This document shows positions 25,984 to 35,555 of a DNA stretch of 64,000 bases, piece after piece. The DNA is from an uncultured Hungatella sp. (lineage in GTDB: Bacteria > Bacillota > Clostridia > Lachnospirales > Lachnospiraceae). A program made the position numbers and the translations under genes. The notes below the pieces were generated by a model. The model did not search any database, was not told where the DNA came from, and saw only the letters and a program-made list of their open reading frames with translations. The DNA lies in NCBI GenBank assembly GCA_949879795.1, contig CATLBR010000008.1:1-64000 (forward strand), given 5' to 3'. How positions within the stretch are numbered: the first letter of the stretch is position 1; each line of letters begins with the position of its first letter.

Positions 25984-26079
25984 TGAGATAAAAAGAGTTT
26001 TTTTCTTTTTTAGATGGAAAAAACCATACATTTATGTTACACTAGTAAAACCATGGAGGAAAAAGGGGAGATAAACGAG

Positions 26080-27855
26080 ATGAAGACAGGGGTACTGTTA
26101 AAACGATTTATCCCATATTATAAAAAATATGTGGGAGTTATGGCTATGGACCTGTTCTGCGCGGCCCTGACCACAGTGTGCGAGATGGTTCTGCCTCTGA
26201 TTCTGCGCTACATCACCAACATAGGCATGAGCGATCTGGGATCGCTGACGGTTAGGACGATTCTGACCATCGGGGCCGTGTATTTCGCCCTGAGGATCAT
26301 AGACGGGATGGCCAGTTACTATATGGCGTACACGGGGCATGTGATGGGAGCCGCCATTGAGACGGATATGAGGGAGGATGCCTTCAGTCATCTCCAGAAA
26401 CTGTCGGACAACTATTTCAACAACACCAAGGTAGGGCAGATCATGGCCAGGATTACCAGCGACCTGTTCGATGTGACAGAGTTTGCCCACCATTGTCCGG
26501 AGGAGTTTTTTATAGCGTTCCTCAAAGGTGTGGTTTCTTTTATTATACTGGCCAGGATCAATGTGCTGCTGACGGTGATCATCTTCGTACTGATCCCGGT
26601 GATGGCCGTGTCCTGCACTTATTTTAACCTGCAGGTCCGGAAGGCTTTTAAGCGTCAGAGGAATCATATCGGGGAGCTGAACGCCAGGATCGAGGACAGC
26701 CTTCTGGGAAATAAAGTGGTGAGAGCTTTTGCCAACGAGAAGATGGAGATCGACAAATTCAACCGCGACAACCGGGAATTTTTGAAGATCAAGCGCCAGA
26801 CATACAAGTACATGGCGGCATTCCAGAATACCATCCGGATTTTTGACGGCCTCATGTACGTGGTGGTCATCGTGGCGGGGGGTATCTTTATGATAAGAGG
26901 GCTCATCGCGCCGGCAGATCTGGTGGCCTACACAATGTATGTCACCACCCTTCTGGCTACGATCCGTCGCATCATCGAATTCGCGGAGCAGTTTCAGAGA
27001 GGTATGACCGGTGTGGAGCGGTTTATGGAGCTGATGGACGCGGATGTGGATATTTTTGACGAGAAGGGGGCGGTTCCTCTGAAGGATGTGGAGGGAGAGA
27101 TCACCTTCAGGCATGTGTCCTTTGAGTATCCTGACGACCACACGCCGGTGCTGTCCGACATCGACCTGACCATCAGGCCGGGGGAGAAAGTGGCTCTGGT
27201 GGGACCTTCGGGAGGGGGCAAAACCACCATGTGCAGCCTGATTCCCAGGTTCTACGACCCCACCCGGGGGGAGATCCTTATCGACGGACAGAACATAAGG
27301 AAGGTGACGCTGGAGAGCTTGAGGGGCAGTGTGGGTGTGGTGCAGCAGGACGTGTACCTGTTCTCCGGCAGTGTCTACGAGAATATCGCCTACGGCCGGC
27401 CGGGAGCCAGCCGTCAGGAGGTGATAGAGGCCGCCAGGCTGGCGGGAGCCCATGAATTTATAGAAGAGCTGAAAGACGGGTATGATACCTATGTGGGTGA
27501 GAGAGGCGTGAAGCTGTCGGGAGGACAGAAACAGCGCATCAGTATTGCCAGGGTATTTTTAAAAGCGCCCAGGCTGCTGATTCTGGACGAGGCCACCGCC
27601 GCTCTGGACAACGAGAGCGAGCACCTGGTGTCCGAATCCCTCGACAAGCTGGCCAGGGGAAGGACGACTCTGACTATCGCCCACCGGCTGACTACCATCC
27701 ACGGGGCAGACCGGATCCTGGTGCTTTCGGGAAGCCGCATCGTGGAGGAGGGGAACCACAGAGAACTGATGGCAAGGAAGGGGCTCTATTACCAGCTTTA
27801 CACCTCAGCCAGCATCACGGACGGGGCAGAAGCAGGGAAAAAGGTGACTGCCTGA
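26080..27855 (+). CDS. ABC exporter, fused membrane and ATPase domains
   Basis: A 591-residue half-transporter with a six-helix membrane domain (residues 1-310) and a C-terminal ATPase. Walker A is GPSGGGKTT, the Q-loop lies in GVVQQDVYLFSG, the signature is LSGGQKQRISIARVF, Walker B is LLILDEATAALD and the switch region is TLTIAHRLTTI. It should work as a homodimer exporting lipids, peptides or drugs; no substrate is indicated. ATG 26080 (MKTGVLLKRF) follows GGGGAG; an in-frame upstream ATG at 26014 overlaps the promoter region. DegV follows after 32 bases, and genes continue closely to comEC, so one operon is likely. Confidence 0.9.
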   Translation: MKTGVLLKRFIPYYKKYVGVMAMDLFCAALTTVCEMVLPLILRYITNIGMSDLGSLTVRTILTIGAVYFALRIIDGMASYYMAYTGHVMGAAIETDMREDAFSHLQKLSDNYFNNTKVGQIMARITSDLFDVTEFAHHCPEEFFIAFLKGVVSFIILARINVLLTVIIFVLIPVMAVSCTYFNLQVRKAFKRQRNHIGELNARIEDSLLGNKVVRAFANEKMEIDKFNRDNREFLKIKRQTYKYMAAFQNTIRIFDGLMYVVVIVAGGIFMIRGLIAPADLVAYTMYVTTLLATIRRIIEFAEQFQRGMTGVERFMELMDADVDIFDEKGAVPLKDVEGEITFRHVSFEYPDDHTPVLSDIDLTIRPGEKVALVGPSGGGKTTMCSLIPRFYDPTRGEILIDGQNIRKVTLESLRGSVGVVQQDVYLFSGSVYENIAYGRPGASRQEVIEAARLAGAHEFIEELKDGYDTYVGERGVKLSGGQKQRISIARVFLKAPRLLILDEATAALDNESEHLVSESLDKLARGRTTLTIAHRLTTIHGADRILVLSGSRIVEEGNHRELMARKGLYYQLYTSASITDGAEAGKKVTA

Positions 27856-27887
27856 ACGGATATAAATAACAAAAGGAGTTGGAGATT

Positions 27888-28751
27888 ATGAAAGTAGCGG
27901 TTGTGACGGACAGCAACAGCGGAATTACGCAGGCGCAGGCAAAGGAGCTGGGGATTTTTGTGCTCCCCATGCCTTTTATGATCGACGGGAAGGACTATTT
28001 TGAGGATATCAGCCTGACCCAGAAAGAATTTTACGAGAGACTCGAAGACGGAAGTGATATTTCCACCTCCCAGCCGTCTCCCCAGGCGGTGACCGGGCTG
28101 TGGGATGAGATTTTGAAAGAGTACGATGAGATTGTGCATATTCCCATGTCCAGCGGGCTCAGCGGTTCCTGTCAGACGGCGCTGATGCTTCAGGAGGATT
28201 ACCAGGGAAAGGTGGAGGTGGTGAACAACCAGCGGATCTCCGTGACCCAGAGGCAGTCGGCCCTGGATGCCAGGACCATGGCGGCGGAGGGGAAGACGGC
28301 AGCTCAGATCAGGGAATATCTGGAGGCAACCAAGTTTGACTCCAGCATCTATATCATGCTGGATACGCTGAAATATCTGAAAAAGGGCGGAAGAATCACA
28401 CCTGCGGCGGCGGCTCTGGGAACTCTGCTGCGCTTAAAGCCGGTTCTGCAGATCCAGGGGGAGAAGCTGGACGCCTTCGCCAAGGCCAGAACTATAAAGC
28501 AGGCCAAGAACATTATGATGACAGCCATGGCTCATGACATGGAGCAGAGATTCGGCGACGGGACGGGAAAGACGATTCATCTGTTTATAGCTCACACCCA
28601 GAACGAGGCAGCGGCCCTGGAACTCAGGGAAGAGCTGAAGGCCATGTTCCCGGAAACCGGCGAGATCCACATAGATCCTCTTTCTCTCAGTGTCAGCTGT
28701 CATATCGGGCCCGGAGCTCTGGCTATTGCCTGTGCCAAGGCTTTGCGGTAG
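27888..28751 (+). CDS. DegV-family fatty-acid-binding protein
   Basis: A 287-residue DegV protein. VAVVTDSNSGI is the N-terminal signature, SQPSP forms part of the lipid-binding loop, and PMSSGLSGS holds residues that contact the fatty-acid carboxylate. LKYLKKGGRI and the late HIGPGALAI motif are also typical. DegV (FakB-like) proteins present fatty acids to the kinase FakA for phosphorylation; no fakA is seen here. ATG 27888 follows AAGGAG by 9 bases; a TTG at 27879 in frame lies too close. Genes on either side are spaced by about 10 to 30 bases. Confidence 0.92.
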   Translation: MKVAVVTDSNSGITQAQAKELGIFVLPMPFMIDGKDYFEDISLTQKEFYERLEDGSDISTSQPSPQAVTGLWDEILKEYDEIVHIPMSSGLSGSCQTALMLQEDYQGKVEVVNNQRISVTQRQSALDARTMAAEGKTAAQIREYLEATKFDSSIYIMLDTLKYLKKGGRITPAAAALGTLLRLKPVLQIQGEKLDAFAKARTIKQAKNIMMTAMAHDMEQRFGDGTGKTIHLFIAHTQNEAAALELREELKAMFPETGEIHIDPLSLSVSCHIGPGALAIACAKALR

Positions 28752-28763
28752 AGGAGGCTGGGG

Positions 28764-30236
28764 TTGTTAGAGCAGGTGAAGACAAAACTGTGGGGGGGCG
28801 GCGTCAGCATGAAGGTGCCGCTGTTTTTCCTGTTTTTACTTATAGGCTTTTTTCCCATGTATATTCTGGGGAAACTGACAGACAGGTCTTTCCGCCAGAC
28901 ACAGGTGGACTCCAGGGTGATGGAGGTTCAGAATCAGTGTCTGATTATCAGCAATAAGATGAGCAGATCGGGGTACATGAGCGGTGATACCAGGGACTCG
29001 GCGGTGGATGTGGAGCTGGACACCATAGCGGATATATTCGGCGGGAGAATCGTGGTGGTCAACAGGAATTTTAAGGTGATCAAGGACACGTTTCGGCTGG
29101 CCGAAGGCCGCACCCATGTGGCGGAGGAAGTGATTCGCTGTTTTCAGGGAGAGAGCGGGAGCAAATTCGAGAAAGATAAGCACTATTTTGCCCTGGCGGT
29201 GCCCATTTATGACAACACGGAGGAGAAGAATATCGAGGGGGTGCTGGTGGCCACGGCTTCCACAGAGAATCTCACGGATATGGCGGAGAGGGTGTCGGAG
29301 AAAGGCGTATTCTTTCAGCTGATGGCGTTCTGTATCATCCTGCTGGCCTCGGTGGTTCTGGTGACGATCCTGATGCGTCCCTTCGGCAGCCTCCAGAAGG
29401 TGATGAACCGGGTGGCGGACGGCAATCTGGACCAGGTGATCTCGGAGAATGCCTACAAAGAGACAAGACAGCTCTCCACAGCTATCAGGAATACTCTCAC
29501 AAAACTTAAAAGCGTGGACCGGTCCAGGGATGAGTTCGTCTCAAACGTGTCTCACGAACTGAAGACGCCTATCACCTCCATTCGGGTTCTGGCGGACTCT
29601 CTGATGAGTATGGATGAGGTGCCGGTGGAGCTGTACCGGGAGTTTATGACGGATATTTCCGATGAGATCGACCGGGAGAGCAAGATCATCGACGATCTTT
29701 TGTCCCTGGTGAAGATGGATAAATCAGTGGCGGAGCTGAACGTGGCACAGCTGGATATCAACGGGCTGGTGCAGCAGATACTCAAGAGGCTGCGTCCTAT
29801 TGCCCGGAGGAGGAACGTGGATCTGATTCTGGAGAGCATCCGTGAGGTGACTGCGGACGTGGATGAGGTGAAACTGTCTCTGGCTCTGAACAACCTGGTG
29901 GAAAATGCCATCAAGTACAACGTGGAGAACGGCTGGGTCCGGGTGACGGTGGACGCGGACCACAAATTTTTTTATGTGAAGGTGTCGGATTCGGGAATCG
30001 GCATACCAGAGGAGTTTCAGGAGCAGGTGTTTGAACGGTTTTACAGGGTGGATAAGGCCCGCTCCAGGGAGACGGGAGGAACCGGTCTGGGTCTGGCTAT
30101 CACCAGGAAGGTAATTCTGATGCATCACGGAGCCGTGCGCCTGGTGAGCAAAGAGGGCGAGGGTTCCACTTTTATGGTGAGGATTCCGCTGAATTATATT
30201 CCGGGAACAAGGAATGTCTTACAGGACAATACATAG
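28764..30236 (+). CDS. Membrane sensor histidine kinase
   Basis: A 490-residue two-component kinase. TM1 spans about residues 17-37, an extracellular sensor domain about 38-180 and TM2 about 181-204, followed by a HAMP linker. FVSNVSHELKTPITS contains the phosphorylated H264, LVENAIKYN is the N box, and DSGIGIP plus GGTGLGLAI are the ATP-lid glycine boxes. The start is TTG, with GGAGG 6 bases upstream; ATG 28809 would cut into the signal-anchor. No response regulator is next to it, which is unusual for this class. It is followed after 13 bases by a GerMN lipoprotein, so it may sense an envelope signal. Confidence 0.92.
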   Translation: MLEQVKTKLWGGGVSMKVPLFFLFLLIGFFPMYILGKLTDRSFRQTQVDSRVMEVQNQCLIISNKMSRSGYMSGDTRDSAVDVELDTIADIFGGRIVVVNRNFKVIKDTFRLAEGRTHVAEEVIRCFQGESGSKFEKDKHYFALAVPIYDNTEEKNIEGVLVATASTENLTDMAERVSEKGVFFQLMAFCIILLASVVLVTILMRPFGSLQKVMNRVADGNLDQVISENAYKETRQLSTAIRNTLTKLKSVDRSRDEFVSNVSHELKTPITSIRVLADSLMSMDEVPVELYREFMTDISDEIDRESKIIDDLLSLVKMDKSVAELNVAQLDINGLVQQILKRLRPIARRRNVDLILESIREVTADVDEVKLSLALNNLVENAIKYNVENGWVRVTVDADHKFFYVKVSDSGIGIPEEFQEQVFERFYRVDKARSRETGGTGLGLAITRKVILMHHGAVRLVSKEGEGSTFMVRIPLNYIPGTRNVLQDNT

Positions 30237-30249
30237 GAGGAGGCAGAGA

Positions 30250-31179
30250 ATGAGACGGACAATATGGCTTCTGCTTCTTCTCATGGCACTGGCGGCGGGA
30301 TGCGGCAGAAAACAGGAACAGGCGCAGGAGGAGGAACCGGAGGGAACCTATAAAATTTACTATCTGAATTCCTCTATGACAAAGCTGGCGCCTCAGAAGT
30401 ACTATACGGAAACCAGGGAACAGGGAGAATTGATACCGGAACTGATGGACAGGTTTCTCAATGTTCCTAACGATGTGGACGGTCAGGTAGCCTTGTCGGA
30501 CAAGGTGGGATATCTGGGCTACCGCCAGGAGGACCAGGTGCTGTTTCTCTATTTTGACGCAGGGTACGGCAGCAAGGTGAACATGAACGCTACCAGGGAG
30601 ATCCTGTGCAGGGCGGCGCTGGCCAAGACCATGACCCAGATCGAGGGGATCGACTACATCAGCATCTATGTGGCGGATCAGCCTCTTCTGGACTCTTACG
30701 GGAATCCTGTGGGGATGCTCTCGGATTCGGATTTTATCGAGGGAATCAGCGATATCAATTCTTATGAGAAAAGCCAGCTTAACCTGTTCTTCACAGACGA
30801 GACGGGACAGTATCTGGTGGGGGAGAACCGAGAGGTGGTGCACAGCATCAACACTTCTCTCGAGCGGTTGATTGTAGAGGAACTGCTTAAGGGCCCCCAG
30901 GCGGCAGGTCATTACCGGACTCTGCCGGAGGGAACCAAACTTTTAAATGTGTCTCTCAATGAGAACATCTGTTATATCAATTTTGATTCTGCGTTTTTAA
31001 ACAATACGCTGGACGTGAATGAGTATATTCCCATCTATTCCATCGTGAACTCACTGTCGGAGATCTCCACGGTGAGCAAAGTGCAGATCACCATCAACGG
31101 TTCCCAGGATGTGATGTTTCGGGATGCGGTATCGCTGAACACACAATTTGAGAGGAATCTGGAGATTTTGGAGGAGTAA
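30250..31179 (+). CDS. GerMN-domain lipoprotein
   Basis: A 309-residue exported lipoprotein. MRRTIWLLLLLMALAAGCG is a lipoprotein signal with lipobox AAGC. Two GerMN (sporulation/germination) domains follow: one around residues 35-150 (VALSDKVGYLGYRQEDQVLFLYF) and one around 175-290 (RLIVEELLKGPQAAG, then LNVSLNENICYINFDSAF). Such domains are found in GerM, which acts in spore formation, and in lipoproteins next to sensor kinases. ATG 30250 has GGAGGAGG upstream; its position 13 bases after the kinase stop links the two. Confidence 0.88.
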   Translation: MRRTIWLLLLLMALAAGCGRKQEQAQEEEPEGTYKIYYLNSSMTKLAPQKYYTETREQGELIPELMDRFLNVPNDVDGQVALSDKVGYLGYRQEDQVLFLYFDAGYGSKVNMNATREILCRAALAKTMTQIEGIDYISIYVADQPLLDSYGNPVGMLSDSDFIEGISDINSYEKSQLNLFFTDETGQYLVGENREVVHSINTSLERLIVEELLKGPQAAGHYRTLPEGTKLLNVSLNENICYINFDSAFLNNTLDVNEYIPIYSIVNSLSEISTVSKVQITINGSQDVMFRDAVSLNTQFERNLEILEE

Positions 31180-31188
31180 AATTTTATA

Positions 31189-33633
31189 ATGAAAAGACCA
31201 CTGGAATATATAGCAGGGGGATTCGTACTTGGAGAGGTATTGGCTCTGCTGCCTGTGGTGTGGACGGTGGGGATTCTGGCTGTTTTGACAGCTGGGGTCT
31301 GTTGTCTGTGGCTGAGAAACGGCAGGAGCCTGGTGTGGTGGCTTCTGCCGTTTTTCTGTATCTTCGGACTGTGCTGGATAAAAAGGGACTGGAGGAACTG
31401 GGACGAATCCTGCCAAAGGGCACAGGAGCTGGAGGGAAAACGGCTGGGGCTGGAAGGGAACGTGGTAGGAATCCAGGAGAGAAAAAGCGGGAGAGGTCTG
31501 ACGCTGGAGCTGACAAAGGTTCAGGTGGCAGCCGGCGGAAGCCCAGAGGAGTATGGAAATGTGTTGGCTTATGTGGATATGGAGGCAGCGGGTCTGGGTC
31601 TGGGGATGAGAATATGCCTTGAGGGGGAGCTGGAGGCTTTTGACAGGCCAAGGAATCCCGGGGAGTTTGATTTTGGAGAGTACTATCACGCCCTGGGGAT
31701 TGAGGGCCGGTTTTACGGGGAGAACTTGGATATCTTGTCAGGGGAGGTAATCCCTTATCTGGAGGCGGTTTACCGGCTTAAGCGCCATGTGGCCAAAGTG
31801 TTTGGACAGGTGTGCCGGGAGAAGGACAGGGGGCTCTTCCGGGCTGTGGTTCTGGGGGAGAAGACAGAACTTTCGGACGGAATAAAGGATCTGTATCAGA
31901 GCAGCGGCATAGCCCACCTTTTGGCTGTTAGCGGCCTCCATATATCCATGATAGGACTGGGAGCCTTTGGGCTGTCTCGAAAGATTGGCATGTCTCCCCC
32001 CGCCGCCGGCCTTCTGGCTGGCGCCGTGACGGTGAGCTACGGAGTCATGGCGGGAGGGACGGGAATCTCTGCCGGTGTGATCCGGGCGGCGCTTATGGTG
32101 GTGCTGCAGCTGTCGGCTGTGTGTATAGGGAGAACTTACGACCTGAGGACGGCTTTGGCGGTCTGTGCCGTGACCCTGCTGCTCAAGTCTCCCACACTGC
32201 TGTTTCAGGCCGGATTTCAGCTGTCTTTCGGGGCGGTGCTGGCTCTGGGAGGGGTGGAGCCGGCGATGGAGAGATGGATGGAGGCGGAGAGAGGTTACGA
32301 AAAGACTCTCGTAACCGGAGCAGTGATACAGGTGGTTACATGTCCTGTGATTCTGTTCCACTATTTTGAGTATCCGCCTTACGGGATATTGCTGAATCTG
32401 GTGGTTATTCCCCTTATGTCCTTTGTGCTTTTGTCAGGGCTTCTGGGAGCGGCGCTGGGAAGTGTGTCTCCTGCGGCGGGGGCGGCTGCCGTGGGGGCCG
32501 GTCACTATGTGCTGGAATTTTATCAGTGGCTCTGTGAGACGACCCGGAAGCTCCCATGGTCGGTTCTCACGCCGGGAAGACCCCGGTGGGAGCAGTTGGG
32601 AAGCTATGGGGTACTGTGGGCAGTGTTTCTGGCCGCGGCAGTGTGGGCCGGCAGGCAGAAAGACGCAGAAGGCACGGAAGGCAGCCGGGGAGGGCAGAAA
32701 GACGGCATGGGAAGGCAGGAAGACGGGGAGGGTGCACAAGGCGGCAAGGGCGGGGCTAATAGAAAAAGAGCGCTGTTTTTTGTCTGTTTTTCCATGGTCA
32801 CCTTCGGGATTCTTCTGTGTCCCGCCCCCCGGACAGGGATGGAGGTGACGTTTTTGGATGTGGGACAGGGTGACGGAATCTGCATCAGGGCAGAGGATAT
32901 GGTGATTCTTGTGGACGGGGGTAGCACAGACAGGAAGGAACTGGGGGAGCTGGTTCTGGAACCATTTTTAAAGAGCCAGGGGATCAGTGCGGTGGATTAT
33001 GCCATTGTAAGCCACGGGGATCAGGACCACATCTCGGGTCTCAGAGAGTTTCTGGAGGAAGACAGGGGAATCCAGGTGCGCAATGTGATTCTTCCCTGGT
33101 CCGGCAGAGGGAGCGGCGACAGGATATATGAAGAGCTGGAGAAGCTGGCACAGGAGCACGGGGCTTCGGTGAAGTGGATGAGGCGGGGAGACAAAATTTC
33201 CGGGAGAAGTCTGGAGCTGCGCTGTCTCTATCCCGGACCGGAGGATCACGGGGGCAGGGCCTTGGACAGAAACGAGCATTCCCTGCTTCTCCTGATAACC
33301 TACGGACAGGCGGGGATTCTTCTGACCGGAGACATGAGCACTCAGGGGGAGGAGAGGTGGCTTCGCCGGGGGGAGGTTCCCACGGTCCAGGTTCTGAAGG
33401 CGGCTCATCACGGCTCGGCGTATTCAACAGGGAAAGCCTTCCTTGAAAGAGTCAGGCCCCGGTTGGCCGTGATATCCAGCGGGGAGGGGAACCGGTATGG
33501 CCATCCGTCCCAGGAGACTCTGAAACGTCTGGAAGATATGGGGATCGGCTGGTATCTTACCCAGGAGAGGGGAGCCGTGACGGTGAGGACAGACGGAGGT
33601 GAGATGACAGTTAGAGGTTATATTCCCAGATAA
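31189..33633 (+). CDS. comEC: ComEC/Rec2 DNA-uptake channel
   Basis: An 814-residue membrane protein of the DNA-internalisation family. After an N-terminal hydrophobic and soluble segment (1-190), the competence domain begins near LYQSSGIAHLLAVSGLHISMIG and holds the channel helices. The C-terminal third is a metallo-beta-lactamase-like domain (DVGQGDGICIR, SHGDQDHISG, LKAAHHGSAYST) proposed to degrade the non-transported strand. A repetitive Gly/Glu/Lys/Arg-rich linker (about 487-522) precedes it. In Bacillus comEC lies next to holA and rpsT; here other genes intervene. GGAGGAG lies upstream of the ATG by about 12 bases. Confidence 0.93.
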   Translation: MKRPLEYIAGGFVLGEVLALLPVVWTVGILAVLTAGVCCLWLRNGRSLVWWLLPFFCIFGLCWIKRDWRNWDESCQRAQELEGKRLGLEGNVVGIQERKSGRGLTLELTKVQVAAGGSPEEYGNVLAYVDMEAAGLGLGMRICLEGELEAFDRPRNPGEFDFGEYYHALGIEGRFYGENLDILSGEVIPYLEAVYRLKRHVAKVFGQVCREKDRGLFRAVVLGEKTELSDGIKDLYQSSGIAHLLAVSGLHISMIGLGAFGLSRKIGMSPPAAGLLAGAVTVSYGVMAGGTGISAGVIRAALMVVLQLSAVCIGRTYDLRTALAVCAVTLLLKSPTLLFQAGFQLSFGAVLALGGVEPAMERWMEAERGYEKTLVTGAVIQVVTCPVILFHYFEYPPYGILLNLVVIPLMSFVLLSGLLGAALGSVSPAAGAAAVGAGHYVLEFYQWLCETTRKLPWSVLTPGRPRWEQLGSYGVLWAVFLAAAVWAGRQKDAEGTEGSRGGQKDGMGRQEDGEGAQGGKGGANRKRALFFVCFSMVTFGILLCPAPRTGMEVTFLDVGQGDGICIRAEDMVILVDGGSTDRKELGELVLEPFLKSQGISAVDYAIVSHGDQDHISGLREFLEEDRGIQVRNVILPWSGRGSGDRIYEELEKLAQEHGASVKWMRRGDKISGRSLELRCLYPGPEDHGGRALDRNEHSLLLLITYGQAGILLTGDMSTQGEERWLRRGEVPTVQVLKAAHHGSAYSTGKAFLERVRPRLAVISSGEGNRYGHPSQETLKRLEDMGIGWYLTQERGAVTVRTDGGEMTVRGYIPR

Positions 33634-33649
33634 GGCAGAGATGCAGGTC

Positions 33650-33678
33650 TTGCAAACCATAAAAATCTTGAGTATAAT
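33650..33678 (+). promoter_or_regulatory. Promoter of the small membrane protein gene
   Basis: TTGCAA (33650-33655), a 17-base spacer and a perfect TATAAT (33673-33678), 35 bases before ATG 33713. Confidence 0.78.
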
Positions 33679-33712
33679 AGGTTGCATGAACAGGTGAGGG
33701 AGGAAAAACGAG

Positions 33713-34105
33713 ATGAACAGAGAAAGTGAATTCATAAGGGGAATGATGAAATATGTTGTTCTGGCAGCGGCTCTGGTGGTTATTGTGGGCGTGCTGGCGA
33801 TTATTCCCAGGAGAGAGGATAAGCGGGACAACTGGATGGTGGAAGTGAGAGTCATAGAAAAGGTCATCTCCGAGATGGACGGGGAGCAGGTGTATCTGAT
33901 CCGCACGGAGGACAAGGACGGCAGGGAAGCCATCTACGAGATCAACGAGAAGGCGCTGAACGAGCGCCTGGAGGTAGATGGGGTCTTTCAGGAGATCAAA
34001 GAAGAGAAGTATTATAAGTTTAAGATGGCGGACAGAGACGAGTACGACAGCCACTATCCGGTGGTCTGCGGCGCGGTCAGCCTGATCGAGGGCTTTTCGG
34101 AGTGA
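33713..34105 (+). CDS. Small single-span membrane protein of unknown function
   Basis: A 130-residue protein with one N-terminal membrane span (about 13-31, YVVLAAALVVIVGVLAII). A C-terminal soluble part of about 95 residues is rich in charged beta-strand-like sequence (WMVEVRVIEKVISEMDGEQVYLIRTEDKDG) and ends with SLIEGFSE. No family was recognised. Orientation rules (positive RRE after the span, KRD) do not settle whether the soluble part is outside. GGGAGG lies upstream of the ATG. It has its own promoter and is not coupled to the MATE operon, which starts 89 bases later. Confidence 0.72.
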   Translation: MNRESEFIRGMMKYVVLAAALVVIVGVLAIIPRREDKRDNWMVEVRVIEKVISEMDGEQVYLIRTEDKDGREAIYEINEKALNERLEVDGVFQEIKEEKYYKFKMADRDEYDSHYPVVCGAVSLIEGFSE

Positions 34106-34130
34106 TTTTATAAAAGACGGGAAAAACCTC

Positions 34131-34166
34131 TTGACTCTACAACGGCTGCAGACTTTATAGTAGAGT
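34131..34166 (+). promoter_or_regulatory. MerR-type promoter with 19-bp spacer and operator dyad
   Basis: TTGACT (34131-34136) and TATAGT (34156-34161) are separated by 19 bases, the longer-than-normal spacing that MerR regulators correct by twisting DNA. The spacer contains a dyad centred on CTGCAG: 34137-34160 matches its own complement at 10 of 13 half-site positions. An outer pair ACTCTAC/GTAGAGT brackets it. Confidence 0.82.
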
Positions 34167-34193
34167 TGATTTGAGAGAAAGGGGTTTTTATCT

Positions 34194-35555
34194 ATGAAAC
34201 AGCAGGATCTGACAGAAGGCAATTTGCTGTCGATGTTATGTATGTTTGCGGTTCCGTTTTTGGCGGCCAATATTCTCCAGTCTCTGTACGGGGCGGTGGA
34301 TTTGTTTGTTGTGGGAAGATACTGCGACGCCAGGAGCGTGGCGGCGGTTTCCACAGGGACTCAGGTGACACAGATAGTCACCAGTCTGTCATCGGGCCTG
34401 ACGCTGGGAAGCACTATCATTATCGGAAATTACATGGGGCAGAAAAATTATGACATGGTAAAGAAGGCCATAGGGACCACGCTGACCGTGTTCTCCGTGT
34501 TTGCCCTGGCGCTGACAGGTCTGATGCTGGCTTTTGAGGCGCCGCTTTTGAGGATGCTGAACACGCCCAGGGAGTCCTTTGAACTCACCATGACATATGT
34601 GGCTGTCTGCGCCTGGGGCAATTTTTTTATCTGCGGCTACAATTCTGTCAGCGCCATTCTCAGGGGCTGTGGAGATTCCGGGAAGCCCATGATGTTCGTG
34701 GCAGTGGCCTGCGTTTTGAATATGGTGCTGGATGTTGTGCTGGTGCGCTGCGTGGGTATGGGCGTGGCAGGCACGGCGCTGGCCACGGTGATTTCCCAGG
34801 GAGTCAGCATGGCTGTGGCTGTAGCGTATCTGAAGAGAAAGGCTTTTATATTTGATTTCAGGCCATCCTCTTTTCGTGTACATAAAAGACTGGCAAAGGA
34901 GCTGGCCGGAGTGGGGATTCCTATCTCGTTCCAGGAGCTGATGGTGAGGATATCGTTTTTATACCTGATGACTGTGATGAACAGCTGTGGGGTGTTCGCG
35001 GCGTCAGTTGTGGGAATCGGCAGCAAGTATGATGTGTTCGCCATGCTGACAGCCACCTCCATGGCCAACGCTCTGGCGGCCATCACAGCTCAGAATACAG
35101 GGGCGGGGAAACCGGAGAGGGCCAGAAAGGCTTTGTGGTATGGGATGAGTTTTGCCGTGGGAGTGTCGGTTCTGTTCTGGGTGTGGGCTCAGGTGAGCCC
35201 GGAGACCATGATCGGGGCGTTCACGAAGGATCCTGAGATCATCGCTGCGGGAGTTCCCTTCTTCCGGTCCTGCAGCTATGATTATATCATGGTGGCCATG
35301 GTGTTCTGCCTCAACGGGTATCTCAACGGGCGTGCGAAAACAGTGTGGACCATGGTAAGCTGCAGCGCGGGGGCTCTGGTTCTGAGAATTCCCATGGTGT
35401 ATCTGTTCGGAAAGTATTTTGCCCATGACCTGGGGATGCTGGGGCGGATAGCACCTGCAGTTTCCGGGATTATGGCTGTTTATACACTGGCGTATGTTCT
35501 GTATGAGGGGAGAAAACGTGGAGGAACGGAAAGACGAGTTGTTCCGGATCGGTGA
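34194..35555 (+). CDS. MATE-family multidrug/cation efflux transporter
   Basis: A 453-residue secondary exporter with about twelve membrane spans. The two-fold MATE organisation is visible: VPFLAANILQSLYGAVDLFVVGRY in the first half and AFTKDPEIIAAGVPFFR at the start of the last third. TALATVISQGVSM lies in the middle loop. MATE proteins expel drugs or organic cations using Na+ or H+. It is the first gene of a two-gene operon with a MerR regulator overlapping its 3' end and a MerR-type promoter. This gives a self-contained drug-sensing unit. ATG 34194 has GAAAGGGG upstream. Confidence 0.92.
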   Translation: MKQQDLTEGNLLSMLCMFAVPFLAANILQSLYGAVDLFVVGRYCDARSVAAVSTGTQVTQIVTSLSSGLTLGSTIIIGNYMGQKNYDMVKKAIGTTLTVFSVFALALTGLMLAFEAPLLRMLNTPRESFELTMTYVAVCAWGNFFICGYNSVSAILRGCGDSGKPMMFVAVACVLNMVLDVVLVRCVGMGVAGTALATVISQGVSMAVAVAYLKRKAFIFDFRPSSFRVHKRLAKELAGVGIPISFQELMVRISFLYLMTVMNSCGVFAASVVGIGSKYDVFAMLTATSMANALAAITAQNTGAGKPERARKALWYGMSFAVGVSVLFWVWAQVSPETMIGAFTKDPEIIAAGVPFFRSCSYDYIMVAMVFCLNGYLNGRAKTVWTMVSCSAGALVLRIPMVYLFGKYFAHDLGMLGRIAPAVSGIMAVYTLAYVLYEGRKRGGTERRVVPDR

